NCBI GenBank assembly: GCA_035041965.1 | Contig: JAPYMA010000657.1 | Span: 1-64,000 of the forward strand | DNA length: 64,000 nt | Direction of reading: 5' to 3' | DNA from: Anisakis pegreffii | Lineage: Eukaryota; Nematoda; Chromadorea; Rhabditida; Anisakidae | Shown: positions 36,672 through 50,510 of the stretch, piece by piece | How the letters are laid out: each line of letters opens with the position of its first letter | Numbering within the stretch: the stretch's first letter is position 1 | Notes under the pieces: generated by a model | Database searches by the model: none | What the model saw: the letters and a program-made list of their open reading frames with translations, nothing else | What the model was told of the DNA's origin: nothing | Made by a program: the position numbers and the translations under genes

Positions 36672-39600
36672 GTTTGTTCTTCTCAAGCTGCCATGATTTT
36701 AAAAAAAATCTTTTGAAATTTCAGTCGAAAAATATTTGTAGCTCACACAATAATTCAGTATTGTAGCATAAAGTCATCAATGTTTGAAGCATAAAGTTAC
36801 ATTCCTATACATATCAACATTTTTTCTATGATATCAAGTTACATACATCATTTCTCTGCAGTGTGTTTCAAATGCGATGAAAATACAAAAAGAAAAATAA
36901 AAATAAAGACTGAATTCAATCGAATTCAAGAAGCACGTTTATCCTTGAACAATATCGCAATCATTTGATCGAAATTGCAATGCTACGTCAGTGAAGTGGG
37001 TATGTGAGTATTCGGAATCGTAATTGTCCATTTGAAATGTCAGCAATAAATGAGGGGATCGACAGCAGATCTTGATCAAGTCGTTAAATTTAGTGGCTAT
37101 TTAAGAGAAGAAAACGAATGGACAAAATGCACTATTAAAATTATGACTGATTCTATAAGTGAAAAAACTATCCAATAGCAGTCAGTGAACATAATAATGA
37201 GTATTTCAAATGAATGTGTTTGGTGTAGCAGGTTAAGCTGCTCTCGGAACTGATTCATCTTGTTCGTTAGACTTTTTTGGATTCAATTGAAAGGCGAGGA
37301 GATATTCATGACGTAAATGATAATGTTTATTAGAACAAGGAATTATTAATGTAAACTGACACAGTGTCAATAGCAGAGCAGGAAGTAGTGGCATAACTGT
37401 GAGATAATGGAGCATTCATGATGAATTATTCATTTTATTACTTCCATGAACAGATAAAATTTTGCACTGGTTGAAGGGACTTTGATTTGAAGTGTGTCTT
37501 TTGTCTATTGTTATTGTTTTGTGCACGGAGAATGTTGCGTTCAGTGAAGTGAGATTCACGCAGGGCAGTGAATAATTAACGATATTGTGCGGGATTGCAA
37601 TATAGATGGAATACTTCCCGAGATGGAACTTAGCTTTATCGTGTTATTATTCAGAAGTACAATCAGTCAGGCGAGCAGTCATAGCAACGTTTGTCATGAC
37701 TGTAACTCCTTTGGAATTCACATCGTGTCAGCCGATCGAGCTCTTCGCTAGGTTCTGACAAGACTGCAACGCGTTCAACTTAGTCATCGCAAATTTCTTG
37801 GTATCATCGAACATTGCCATGTTCCACTGTGATACTGAAAGCACACACATCATTTGCATGCTTTCAATATCAACTAACAAGCGCAAAATGCTTACGATCA
37901 GTTCATGTGGAGAAATTTTTGGGTTTTGTGCATAATTTTTGGCGAAGGATTTATTTGCAAACGATTTGAACTTGGATCAAATTTATTGTTCTTACTTACT
38001 GTTAGAATTTTCAGTAAGGAATTTGTCCTTGAAAAGGAACACTCGCAAAAATTTCATTTCAATTGCAAAATGCTATGTCGGGATGCAATATAGATAGAAT
38101 GCTATCTAACATCGCCATATTCAAGTCAGTTACATGGCTCAGTGATTTATTCGGCAAGGAAACATAATGATAGTCCAAAAAATTTCCAGATTTTGTATGG
38201 GGTTGATGTCGCGCTTTATCGATGCATCTCAGTTAATATTGCTACCGTTTAGCTGAATTCTTTCATCCAGAGACAGTCGTTTAGATTTAAGAATTTGACT
38301 TATTCGTTGGCATTCCTTTGATTTGAGAATTTGTTTAGTGAGATTGTTGAGCAATTTGAAGCGATTACATTCAGCAAAGTTCGTAGTTTGCTTCCTTCAT
38401 TCGCCAAATGGGTCAGCTGAACCAATTTTTGTGAATTATACACTGATATGAGCTGTCAATCGCCATACGGGAACGAATCAATCATCCATATTCGAGAATT
38501 ATGATCATGAAATTGCCCAATCGTATCACTTGAAGCGTTTTTTTTTTTCTGCGGATCAGGTAGTACCCACTTAAGTTGGTTGGGTTTCGTTAGAGGACAT
38601 TACGAACGGAATTCAGAATTGGGCAGCAGAAAAGTTTCACTCGGGTGGATCAAATAATCTCTCGAAATAGATTTGTGTGCTTGTCGATTCAGCGAACAAA
38701 AGCGATCCAATTGAGGTAAGCCATGCGCAATCAATCAGCATATTCATCACTGATAATAGCGCAAAGATTGTGACACATCAAAATTGAATCGTTAATAATT
38801 ATTGACCATTTCAATGATTCGTTATGCATACAACGCTTATTTCGTCTTTAGTTTTATCGTCGCTTCAAGCGAACACGACAAAACAATCGTGCACACAACG
38901 CATTTAGTCGACATTCAAGCAGATACAACTTAACTTAGTGGACCTTTTGGGAACTATTAGGTGATGTTTTATGGAACCACTAACCTTGAGTCGGTGAATT
39001 ATTCCGCTGTCTATCCCATCTATCCTATTCCGCTGTTTATTTTTTTTAAATTTTCATTTCGTTTCCCTTAAGTTTTGGAAATTTTTTCAATCATCTGCAC
39101 ATAGAATCAGCCAAAATGAACAGCATAATTTCCTCGAAAATTTCCTTTCGTATTGGGAGCATTCTGAATCGGGATTGAATAGCATTACTGCTCTATTATT
39201 ATCTTATGCGTACCTACGTAATAACAACTGATTATCGTCATGGAAATGTTGAAGAGAAATTTGATTCAATTCCGTCGTGAACGAAACCGACGAGCAAGGC
39301 ATTGAATTGGAGTGATTTATTCGACGTAATCGTTGTTATTGCGAATTGATAGTTATGCGATGAATTGCGAGGAAACATTATGATATTTATTGCGAATTGA
39401 ATTTTTCTTTTTGCAAGAAAGCTTGCTCAAAAATGCTGAAAACAAAAAATTTTTCGTCTGATTTCGATAGCTTCGAGTGTTTGAAGTGGATTCGCTTCAA
39501 AAAAAAGATATCCCAACATCTCGTGATCAGTGAGTAAAAAGTTTCCATGATTTTATTGCAGCTATTAGCGTATTCGTATCAACAATAACTGATAGTGAAA

Positions 39601-41108
39601 TACCGAATTCGACCAATGAATTTTTTCAAAACAAAAAAAATTATAGAGAGTTAGTTCATCACAACAAACAGAATTGTTACTGAATCAACCATTTGTGAAG
39701 CAGTCGATGGAGTGAGTGAGCGCGAGCGAGCAAGCATATGAACAAAATGGCGACTGGGCTGGCTATCAGTGACATAGAACTAACGAAATTCATACGAATC
39801 AAATGCGGTTGGGTGAGTTCAAGCACAGGAAGTGAAGCACACTGAGCGGAATTGTACTGTTGCCACTGCTATTCTTTTGCAAAGAATTTGCACGATTAGT
39901 GAAGCGGCGTTGTTTTATTGCGTGATTCTTCACGTGAACGCGTGTTGTTTTGTTCGTTGGATTCAACTTGTTTGGTTGGTTGCTCAAATGCAATTGGAAT
40001 TTTTGAATGTAGCTGATTAAACTAGTAATTTGTGGTGGTTATTCGTTATCAATATGACCGACGTCTTTATTTGAGTGATCGAATTGAAATGAAATGAGCA
40101 TGTACTGATGCCACTAATGTGCTGAAATGTAAATTTCGTGGTGCCAAAAACGCGATTCACTGTTCTTACAATGCAAAAAAATTCGACGATACAAAAAAAA
40201 TTCTTAAGAAAATTTTCTTCCATGCAAATTGTTAGTGGTTGGTGAAGCGGACTCACTCAAGCTGCAAAAGCGACAAGAAAAATGGCTGGTTAAGTTCAGA
40301 TCTTCAGTGATAATACGCAAAATGGCGTTCTAAAGCCTATAGATGCTGCGATGAGAAGTGAGTTGAAAAGCTTCTTGATTCGACGATACAAAACAAAAAA
40401 AAATTCCGAAGAGCTGTATGTTCTCGTCCAGTTATTTCCCGTCGTCTCAAAATGGAAATTCATAGTGAGATGCGGGCAGGCTCTCAACAAGCACTTTGTC
40501 AAACCTTAAGATGTTTAATGACGAGAGTGCACGTTTTTTTCACCTACGTTAGTCTATCATCAAGTTCTGAATTTGGTTATGTGAAGTGGTAGAGAGAGAG
40601 TGGAACAGGATGATTACTATGATGCACATGATAATTCTGTCAGTTACTCTTACATTCATCGAGTGTCTTTGATTATTATTTCTAGAGGATATTATTCTCC
40701 CATATATTTGCAGAGGAATGTATTCAGACGCACAAAGGGTCTATTGAGATGGATACATAATTCCTAAGTTTATTTTGGAAAATTGCTTTGAAGGTGAGGA
40801 TTATCAATGGATTTGCGGCATGTGAATACACTGATGTTCGATGGTTATGTTCAAAATATGAATTCGTGCAAAATAGTAATGAATAAGAATAAGGAAACGG
40901 GAAAAGTTTTGGTAAAATTGGAGTCCACTTTCGTGGACGAACGAACGACTTAGGAAATGAATGTAGTGGGATATGAGCACGAAGTATTATGTATGAAAAG
41001 AGGCGTATGAAGTTGGTGGAGAGAAGCTGTATGTGAATGAATTCACCAACAAGTGTTGCGCTCGTATCAAATTTAATATTGCTGATTTGTTTCCTAGAAT
41101 GAATTATC

Positions 41109-41109
<1 letters not shown>

Positions 41110-41164
<55 letters not shown>

Positions 41165-41222
41165 TTATTAGTATTATTATTCTTATTATTATTATTCTTA
41201 TTATTATTCTTATTATTATTAC

Positions 41223-41279
<57 letters not shown>
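41110..41279. repeat. TTA trinucleotide microsatellite, ~170 bp
   Basis: Long run of TTA triplets with scattered C or G interruptions between about 41160 and 41222. It produces spurious Tyr-, Leu- and Ile/Asn-rich open frames on both strands, which are not genes. Confidence 0.95.
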
Positions 41280-42109
41280 GATTACTCCTCGAAATTCATG
41301 TGCCACTATCATTAGTCAGTTTCTTCAGAAATTACGAATTAACATATGGATGCAAGCAATAAATCATATTTACACGTTCACTCGCATAGTTTAAGAATGG
41401 GATTCAAGAACTAGAATGAGCATCGTTGTAGATCGGAGATAGTAATACTAATTGGGGGTAACTTCCTCTTGTAATTGTAAAGTGTGATTTTTCAATTGAT
41501 CTTATGCAAACGCTCTTAGCTGATGAGTGCTAACAATAAGCAAATAAACAGTTGTGGTGTTGAGGTCGGACTTATCAAATTCTTTGAATCCTTGATTTAA
41601 GATTTGAGTGAATTTGAGAAGTGGAATTATTTCTAAAATTGGAGACAAGTTTGCAACTACATTCGTAACATATCAGTTTCTAGCATAAAGATTTTCAACC
41701 TTTCGCTTCCAACCGTCATAATCAACGAACGAACTTTATCGGATTTCTCGTTCGTTGTAGAACTGAAAAGAAAGGTGTTTAATGAAATGCAAATGATTTA
41801 CTGACGTGAGGAGATGAATGGTTAACGATTAGAAATGCGCCATATTTGATGAAGAACAAACAAACTTGAGACGATGTCGTTACAAATCACAAGACGCTGT
41901 TGACAGTGGACGAAGGAAATTCGCTTGCAACAAGCTGATTTTCACGCTAATTTTGTTTGTGAATTAATTCTGTTTGATGGAATTATGGCATCGTTGAGTC
42001 GATTTCTAATCTCTGACACGTCTCTTATGAAGCGATAAAGAGTTTCAGAGTATGCTTCATAGAGAAATTGCACAATTTTGAAAGGCATCAATAATGAGGG
42101 TTAGTTCAG

Positions 42110-42115
42110 TTTCAG
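42110..42115 (+). other. Candidate trans-splice acceptor before DR1
   Basis: TTTCAG lies 24 bases upstream of the ATG at 42139. If an SL leader were joined here, the in-frame upstream ATG at 42094 would be removed and translation would begin at MTDEEGE, which fits the short N-terminus of DR1 proteins. No donor exon was seen upstream; this is inference from position only. Confidence 0.35.
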
Positions 42116-42138
42116 ATTTTGCGTATAGCAGCAGCAGG

Positions 42139-45100
42139 ATGACCGATGAAGAAGGCGAGGTAGGCCTACCGCAGAAAGGTCTGAATATGATCATCAAAGA
42201 CGTGATACCGGATATGCGGATTGCGAATGAATCTCGTGAGTTGTTGAACGCGTGTTGCGTGGAGTTCGTTAAGCATGTGGCTCGTGAAGCACAACGCATC
42301 TCAGCGCACGATCAACGCAAAACCATTTATCATGAACACGTCCAGAAAGGTATTTCCTCGAGATTCCATTTTTGATCTATTATCCACTGACCATTTGATT
42401 CGTGAATAAATGCAATATGCAAAATCCAAAAGTTTTGTTTCATTTTGCGACACTTAAAAGTATTTTGTTGTGACTGCTGATTTCTTCTTTACGCGATACT
42501 AACCGACAACGCGTTATACGCTTCATGTATGATGCCACAAACTTCGTGCATATTAATTTCAATGCAATCGAATAGATCGAATTATGAGGGTTAGTTGTGT
42601 AAGGCTGGAATATGTCATGGAATCCATTCAATTGCACAGTGTACGGAAACACCACAGACGAAAAATAACTATTTATCAAGCAAAATTGGTTCGTAGTTCA
42701 TGAGGCGAATGAATGCATCGAACAAGCTATGATTAATGACCGAATGTTTTCTTTTGGAATCGTTTACAAGCGGACGGAACACATTCTAATTGAATTGTGT
42801 AGGGCTCGATAAAGCATAAAGCAGAACGAAAAAAAAGAAAACTTATTCAGATAGGGAACATTCGATTTGTACCTCATCTATCAGAATCGTTACGAAATTC
42901 TTTAGAGCTATCGATTTCATTTCATATTCACTGGTTGCGAGAAGGCGTAAAGCGTCGAAAAGCGTAGCAAACAGATTAGATTAGGTTATTAACAAAGTGA
43001 CATTCTGTGTCAATAAACTATCGATAAATTGACATTCTGTGCTTTGAACTCATTGACCGCTTGGAAGAATTCTGTTGAATTTCAATGATTTTTGTGCTCT
43101 TTGTTCATCGTTCAGTAACGAAAATATCTTGTTGATCGTGCGAAGATGCGAGATATTTGGCCTTTAAGGATCGTTTTTTGTTGATTGTTTTTCTATGATG
43201 TGCACTTGCCGATGTGTAATTATTGTCGCGACTAAAGTTGACATTCTCATAAGTTATGAAAATCTTTTTATTGGTGAAGTTTTTGTTGGAACAAGTAGAG
43301 ATAAGAGAAGCAAGTGAAGGTTTCCTTTTTTCTCGTCCCTAAAGATCCATCAAATAGTCGAGTTTCAATGTTGGAGACTCTTTTACAATTGATGATTCTT
43401 CTCGGAAAACCAAAGAGAAATCTGTGAAAAATTTACAAAAACTAAATTTTCTGTGGAAAAAATCTTTGTCGATCAGATGCGTTGGAGCTGATTTCCATTC
43501 TTTAAAAAATGCACATTTCAAGGATTTTTCAAAAAAGTTCCTTTTATCAGAATAAAATCAGTGTGCGATTGATTCAGATTTTGCTCAGCTGGTAATTATT
43601 CTTCCGAAGAATTTTTTGGCTATCAATTTCTCGATTATATCCAGATCCAATCAGCCGAAATTAATTCATCTTCCAACATCATCTCATCCACGTAGAGCAT
43701 AAAAACTGTCACCGTCACATTTCATTTTGGCAATCGAGAATCCATTCGAACTCATTTAGTCCGTTTTATTCACAGTTATGTTGGCATTTATCGCTCATTT
43801 GGTGAATGGATAATGCTTTTGGGCGTTTAAATGAATTGGTGCGTTTCATTAAACACTATGAAATGCAGCGATGAGAGCAAATGAAAGAAGTGGAAGTGTA
43901 CTCGAAATATGCAGAATTTTTCTAATTGATGTTATCTTACTGTGCAACGACCTTTCATCCATCTGAACGTTTTTCTTTGCACTTTCTTTTACATTTTCTT
44001 TTTCTTTGCCACTCATCTCCGCATGAAATCACAGCAGTTATTTTCCGATGCAAAAATTTCTCATTCATTCGAGCATTCATCAAGATACTCAAATTGTCAT
44101 CAGGCAGAATTTGAACAGTTTGCTTTGTGACGGCTTACTGTTGAACTTAAAGAAATCAGGGCTGATCAAAAGAAATATGGCACCTTAAATTAATCAGTCA
44201 ATTTTTAGTTGAAAGTGCATGCGATTGAGTTTCAACAAAAAAGTCTTATTTGCAAGTAGTGTTCGTCGGGGAACGGGTTCCCCGTCGGGGACCCCGGCGG
44301 GGAACGCGGGGAGCGCTCCTCCCCGCGCAATTTGCTCCCCAACTTTTTTGCGGGGACCCCCCGTCCAATTTACTCCCCGCGGGGACCTCCCCCGCGCAAT
44401 TTGCTCGCCGACTTTTTCGCGGGGATCCCCCTCGTCCAATTTACTCCACGCGGGGACCCCCCCCCCACATGCAAAAAATTGCTCCCCGACGAACACTATT
44501 TGCAAGCAATGATTGGAGGTTTATATGGTGAACGAAAATGTATTGAATACACTGAATGCCACCGCGTTGGAACTGGTGAATAGTGTTAGGGATTAGCATA
44601 TGCCATATCAGTATTATTTTCAAGGGATTGTTTTCGGTCACAATGGGTCTCATCTTTTTAGATGTATGGTAATCTGACGTGCCTCTCGTCTGATAATACA
44701 AATGAGTGTTGTTCCCCGCATAAAGAAATCAGGAAATTGATCACATATCAGTTCAGATATTTAATGGCCAATGCGTGACGAATGCAGTCAATGAATGTGT
44801 TGTCCAGTTGACTAAGATGGCCAGAAGTGGATGATTTTTATTCACATAAAGCGTATTATGAACATTACAAGAAGGCATCAGACGAACACCTCTTAAAGTA
44901 TTCATCCACAGGATATGTTAAGAACGCTTGTTTTTCTCGGTATGACATCAGTTAACACAAGTCGGACGCGTCTTGAAATACACTCAAATCATTTTCTTTG
45001 AGAGCATTTATCTTGAATAATACATTTAAGAACTTATTCTCGGCGAAGTATCGTACAAATCAGAACTGAATATTTGTCATTACTCAAAAGTTGCTCTTAT

Positions 45101-48100
45101 ATTCCCACATACATCAATGGTTATTTCTCGCAACACACTCATCTCGAATCCGGTTCATTAACAAAATCGCTTACCGTTGAAATATATTCATGCTTGTCTA
45201 ATCTTGTTTATTATCTCACTGAAATAGGGCTTACTGAATACCCATCCAATCAGCCAATATAAGGTATCTTATCTTCAAGCACATCTTCCAGGTTTACTCT
45301 TCATATTTGTTCAGAGTTTAATATGCACTGAAGGAGCAGCGATATGTAAAACGTTTATCGCAAGACAAATGAGATATGTACTGATTATGAGCTGCGTACT
45401 TCCTTCCGCTTCAACGTCTGATGTTCTCAGCTGATAAATGCAGTCAGTTTGCACTTCCACTCTTTGTTTACACTTAAGCTTGAAGCAGTATTATCATAGA
45501 GCTCTCAAAGTCACATTCATAAGCATCACGCTTTGTGATCGTTAAAGAATGCTTATTCTTAAAACTAATCGTGCCGCTCGAAGAGCAGTTGATGAGTGTC
45601 AGAACTTGTAAAAGATCTATGAATTGGGGAAGGGGCATATTGAGAAGGATTGCAAAATGAACATGAAAGATTAAAGAGAACATGAAAGCATCAGTTGGAT
45701 TATCCATAATATAATATATCGTCAATAAATCATTTATGTTCTCTTCGTGCAGTCTCCTCGATTGTGGAATTCAGCTAAGATTTAGCATATTACCGTAAGC
45801 AGATTATCATCATATCTCATATTAATGGATTGTAATCTAAGAATCATGCAGGGATTTTCTTGCGATGAAATTGTTGATGCGTTTCCGATCTTGAATGCTC
45901 ATAAAGTGAATGTGAAGTTTCAGTCTTCTAGAAACAGTTATTGTTGCAAAACATCGTCAATCTTATGTATATACCTGTCTTAAGTGCATTTTGTTTTCTT
46001 AAATGTTCCACTATATTTAAATGGAACTTTTCATATGTTAGTTCAAAACAAAGGTGCATTGGAATCTCGATAAGATCTTACAGATGGGAATGTTTTAATT
46101 AATTATAAGCTCTCAGGTATATTCAGTGGATATCGCAAGAAATTCAAAGTGCACTTATTGTCATGCATTTGCACTGTAACTTCTTCAATCGATGAATAAT
46201 CGAACTGAGAATATCTCATAATTTTCACTAATCACTGAAAGAATGAAACGAATCATTCGTGTAATAAAAGTACTTTCACGGATCGCTGAATTTACGCATT
46301 GTTTCAGCGTTAGCGAATTTGGGCTTTCCATACGATTACGTGGAAGCGGCGGACAGTGTGCTGAACGAGTGTAAAATCGCGGCTGAAAATAAACTGAAAC
46401 GAAAGAATTCGCGATTGGATAAATGCGGCATCCCTGAGGATCAACTTTATTTGATGCAACAACAACTAATTGAAAAGGTACGTACACAACTCTATTTCAT
46501 AATCAGTTGATTCATTTCATTTATTGCCCAAATGCAAAAAAAGTTATTGCTTTGAAGCCATATTGATAATACTGAAGGAAACCTCAGAAAGTCGGCTCTC
46601 AACAGTAATTACAATGGATAAAACATCGTTGTTCTTTGACAGTAAGTTGAGCGTGACATCGTCTAATGCATATGCCCCGCGAAATAATCATTTACACAAC
46701 AATTTTCAGTCTGTTTATCTATTTGTCCATTTATTCAACAATCAGAGCAACTTGCGAGTGCACGGCTCTCCGTCCAACATCACAGCTATCTCATTTTTCC
46801 TTATGACATAAATATCGCAAAAAAAAAGAAATACAGTTATTCTTTTAGTGGTTAGTGAAAAATTTTAATGCACTTTCATATCAAATGTTGGAGTGTCATC
46901 GTAGAGTAGCTTGCAAATTTCAAAGATAATCAACTAGTGCAGTAAACTTACTATTAGTTACAATAAACAAAGCACTAATCGTGAGTGAGAAAACTATTCA
47001 CTATTTGATTCGTAGTCATCAAAAGCTGTTCTGTTACGATGGGACGAAGAATCTAAGTTTTAGAAATTTGTACGCATGTGATCACCATTGCAAGCGATCA
47101 TAAAACGATTTGAATGCTCTACTTTCATGAAAAGTGCTGACATAATTAAGCGATGAAACTTTTATGACATTCTTAATAGCTGATGTGTTGCATCTTGAGA
47201 AATACACTGAAGTGCGAGGGATTAGAAGTGCAATTTGCGCATAATCGGTGGTGGTTCAGTTAATGTACTGAAACAGGGAGATGCTGTTCATGGCAAGAAG
47301 AATAGAGATGAGTTTGTTGCGATACGACGGATACATCGTATATTTTTGATTTGATTGAACAAATTGATCAGTTTGTAATCCTTTACTGCAATTCTTCGAG
47401 TATTTCCTCATTATTTCGAATCGAATTTTGTAAGACCTATTTTCCATCAGGTCGAAAAATAGGCGCACATTTAATGTACATTTTTGCTGCTTCCTTGAAT
47501 ACATTTTTGCTGCTTCCTTGAATACCACTCTCATATTAGAATTTTCTGCCATGTTTAATATTTAAAGTAATGGCATCGTTGTTCTTTGACAGTAAGTTGA
47601 GCGTGACATCGTCTAATGCATATGCCCCGCGAAATAATCATTTACACAACAATTTTCAGTCTGTTTATCTATTTGTCCATTTATTCAACAATCAGAGCAA
47701 CTTGCGAGTGCACGGCTCTCCGTCCAACATCACAGCTATCTCATTTTTCCTTATGACATAAGGCGCGCTTTCACCTAAACGTTTACTATACTTTGCAAGA
47801 TTTGTTTCATTTCATGTGTTTCCTGCGTTAAGTGACGTGTGTATTCAAACGAATCAAAATCCCTCGAAAATTCTCCATAGATCACATCAAAAAACATTTG
47901 TCAACATTTTTCAACGCCTCATGATCTTGAGTGATAGGAATGTGCTTATAGGAACTTGCTAAAATAGTAAAATGAGAGAGAGCAAAGAGGGAACGGCATT
48001 TATCCGTCTATCCATCATCCATCCTGAATGCCTGGAATGTCATCATTGATCATCGCAATTTAATTGGACATTGCTAAATCAGTGTGCATTCATCAGCATT

Positions 48101-49889
48101 GATTCAGCTGGTGAATAAAGTCACTGGCAGGCAAAAAAACGCAATTACAGACGTGATGCATTGAATCATTTCACTTGGAGTGTTTCGTAATAAGTTTTGT
48201 TTGCATGTCTAAGTGAATATTCGGCGATGAAACGATAGAATGATTAATAAGTTTGCTGCAATGCTCGTTGCATTCAAGTGAAGTGGTAGCGTTGCGAAGT
48301 CAACGAATCAGTTAGAAGAACTAAGCTGGATGAGTTTATGAAGGAACAGCTTATGATTTATTTGATTATGGCTGCTTCTGCTGCTGCTGCTGTCAAAACT
48401 CATGTAGTCCTTGTACATTAGAAATTAGCGCAGTAAACTTCAGTGTGAAAATTTTATTTGCTTTGTATAAGAAGGTTGTTATATGAGCGGAGCAGTGCTT
48501 TGCATAAACTGCAGATTTGTTTAGCAGATGAAAGTCACTCATTCATCAATGAGCCTTACGCTGCTAAATCAAATGGATTTCGATTACCAAACCACAGATA
48601 AATTATGACTGAACTTGTGATTCAGATTGAATTTGGACAAATGCGTGCAAATTTTTAGCAATTCTTGCAAAAGAGATTCGGAACTGTTGCAGTGCATTCG
48701 CTTGCATCGACTAGGGCATTAACTAGGGCCTGTTTCATTGGGAGTCATGTTACCATACGAGCGTGAGGTGTATGTTTGGAATAACGTGTGAGGTATTCGT
48801 GATATATCGTTATATGTACCCAAATAAAAGGGAGTACGCTAATGAATCAATTATTCGCGAGTAACATTATCAGTTACATTCGAAATATGATCCCTGAACA
48901 AATTCCTAGTTCGTACATATAGAGCCAGGCTAATGGCGCCTAGCTTTACGTAATATTTTAGCCATCATTTCATTTGCACACATATGTTTAGATATGAGGT
49001 TTCCGCTCTTGTTACACACGAATGACATTTACACGGTCATTTGACATTTGTGATCGAATGGCACTTGACCGTGTTTTTCATTTGAGACACTCATTGCCTT
49101 ACACTCTGAAACACATTCGATATAATGACGGCAAAGTTGTAGTCCATTGAAAGTTTTTTTGTTTGAATATGATTTTCGTTAGAAGTAGACACAGAACGCA
49201 CTCTACGAATAGCGATATTTTCTTGATAATATTTTTTGAAATTATTATTATACATGCTTTAAAAGTGGATTCGGTTGAGTGGATCGATATGCGCACACCA
49301 CGATGAATGTACTCGCATCTGGCTTTAGTTCTAAGCAGTTGTCTTCTCATATCAGTGATAGTCAAAAATCAGTCTGTCTGATATAATTATTCACCAATGT
49401 CCCGTCGAATTTCGCAGACAATTAAGTGAATTTATTACATTGAGTGTGACGTGGTTCTTGGTTGTGATTTAATTGAATTGAGGAATATCATTCATTCAGG
49501 TGAATGCGCCGAATTACGTCTATCATCTCAAATTGCATTTTGAGTTATGCAGACGCATGAACACATTTTTATATCTGTATATAAATCTTACTTTATGTAA
49601 TCTGAGAAACATTGCTGAGTCAAAAAGTGCATTGAGATTCATTGAAGAATGCAGATTCTTTGATAGATGCCTCAAAATAAAGCTTATTGTCGTATTCATA
49701 AAACTGAGGCGCATCTAGTTGTGGAGTGATGCAAAATATCTCAAACGAATCAATTTTAAGGCTAGACAAGAGCAATTGGCGGCGGAAGCGGCCGAATTTA
49801 GTCGTATTCAAATGGCGATTGATGAACAAAGACCAGTCAGTTTGCTGGTTCGGAATGTGGTCGATGAAGAGGATTATGATGCTGCATGA
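42139..49889 (+). CDS. DR1: DR1 / NC2-beta, TBP-binding histone-fold repressor
   Basis: Pairs with DRAP1 (NC2-alpha) through a histone fold and binds TBP on DNA, blocking TFIIA and TFIIB. Three exons (42139-42349, 46308-46477, 49761-49889) give 169 residues, against 176 in human. Residues 10-75 are the histone fold: GLNMIIKDVIPDMRIANESR aligns with the human NKMIKETLPNVRVANDAR block, and KTIYHEHV with KTISPEHV. Exon 2 continues ALANLGFPYDYV and LDKCGIPEDQLYLMQQQL, close to the human LENLGIPEEELLRQQQEL. Exon 3 supplies ARQEQLAAEAAE and an acidic end. Introns of 3958 and 3283 bp are much larger than those of neighbouring genes and contain a transposon and a duplicated segment. Confidence 0.95.
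44257..44498. mobile_element. hAT-type MITE, 242 bp, GC-rich, in DR1 intron 1
   Basis: Perfect 8-bp target duplication TTTGCAAG (44249-44256 and 44499-44506) flanks termini TAGTGTTCGTCGGGG and its near-exact complement. The TAGTG end and 8-bp duplication fit the hAT superfamily. The interior is about two-thirds GC in an AT-rich genome and contains a tandem duplication of about 69 bp (from 44322 and from 44391) with CCGCGCAATTTGCTC and GCGGGGACC motifs. It has no transposase. Open frames across it are a by-product of its composition. Confidence 0.92.
46624..46811. repeat. 188-bp direct repeat, copy 1 (DR1 intron 2)
   Basis: Identical base for base to 47574-47761, 950 bp downstream. The AATGG just upstream of both copies suggests homology extends a few bases further left, with a 6-bp ATAAAA difference in between. 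The copy carries an open frame of about 60 codons without family match. Confidence 0.95.
47478..47523. repeat. Two adjacent 23-bp tandem units
   Basis: ACATTTTTGCTGCTTCCTTG plus AAT is present twice back to back (47478-47500 and 47501-47523), about 50 bp before the second copy of the 188-bp repeat. Confidence 0.9.
47574..47761. repeat. 188-bp direct repeat, copy 2 (DR1 intron 2)
   Basis: Perfect copy of 46624-46811. No terminal inverted repeat, primer-binding site or target-site duplication was found around the pair, so a small LTR-like (TRIM) element is not supported; a recent duplication or two insertions of an unclassified repeat are both possible. Confidence 0.95.
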
Positions 49890-50510
49890 ATTTTCCATTC
49901 AGACCTGTCATCCTCGTCACTTTCCGATACTCTCTGCCTATTTCAACCTTCAATTGATATTATAACACGTCCAAACTATTTCCTCAACTCTCTATAATTG
50001 CTGTACGAATTTGACTTTCAAACCAATTTTCTCAGAACTCTGTCCGTTTCAACCTGCACAAATGAAATAAAATTCTTACAATCAGTTATATAATTTCTTA
50101 TCGTCATTGCGATTAGCAAAACGTGCAAGCAATAGAGTGTTCAACTGCATGGAAACGGTGAGCAAGAAGCATTAAAAGCAATATTTATATGGTGTTGTAA
50201 GTTGTAAAAGAATGTTGATAAACGCAAAGACTAGCGAATATATGCGTATAATACATGGAAAAGATCTCATAATGGAAGATTATTAATGGGACATGGAAGA
50301 TTAGAAGTAATAAAATGATTATAATCTATCATACAATTGTGATTTGTTTATCCGCAACAATAGTAGCAGCAGCAGCAGGCAGTAACACTGAAGTGATATC
50401 GAATAAGTGAGTGAATGCGTTGTTGCGATAATCATTTAATAGCACATTTCTCAAATTATTATAGTATTTTGTTGTTGTCTCGATAACACAACATTTAATA
50501 GCAACAATAA
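49890..50510. other. Convergent 3' spacer between DR1 and AJM-1-like genes
   Basis: About 620 bp between two stop codons facing each other. It holds the 3' UTRs of both genes and the DR1 polyadenylation signal listed below. No coding signal was seen. Confidence 0.6.
50066..50071 (+). terminator. AATAAA polyadenylation signal for DR1
   Basis: Canonical hexamer about 180 bases after the DR1 stop codon, in an AT-rich 3' region. Confidence 0.6.

Larger units (their letters stand above)
35447..42138. other. 6.7-kb spacer between divergent GPCR and DR1 genes
   Basis: Shared upstream region of two divergently transcribed genes. It contains one inverted-repeat transposon (36254-36671) and a TTA microsatellite (41110-41279), both listed separately. 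Otherwise it is AT-rich without a convincing exon; the open frames are short and lack family resemblance. Confidence 0.5.

Noticed and set aside
41033..41312. Tyr/Leu-rich and Ile/Asn-rich open frames on both strands
   Set aside because: Direct translation of the TTA microsatellite.
44194..44583. Overlapping Pro/Arg/Gly-rich open frames on both strands
   Set aside because: They lie across the GC-rich MITE and reflect its lack of stop codons.
46524..47761. Small LTR (TRIM) retrotransposon made of the 188-bp repeats
   Set aside because: No TG/CA termini, primer-binding site, polypurine tract or target-site duplication.
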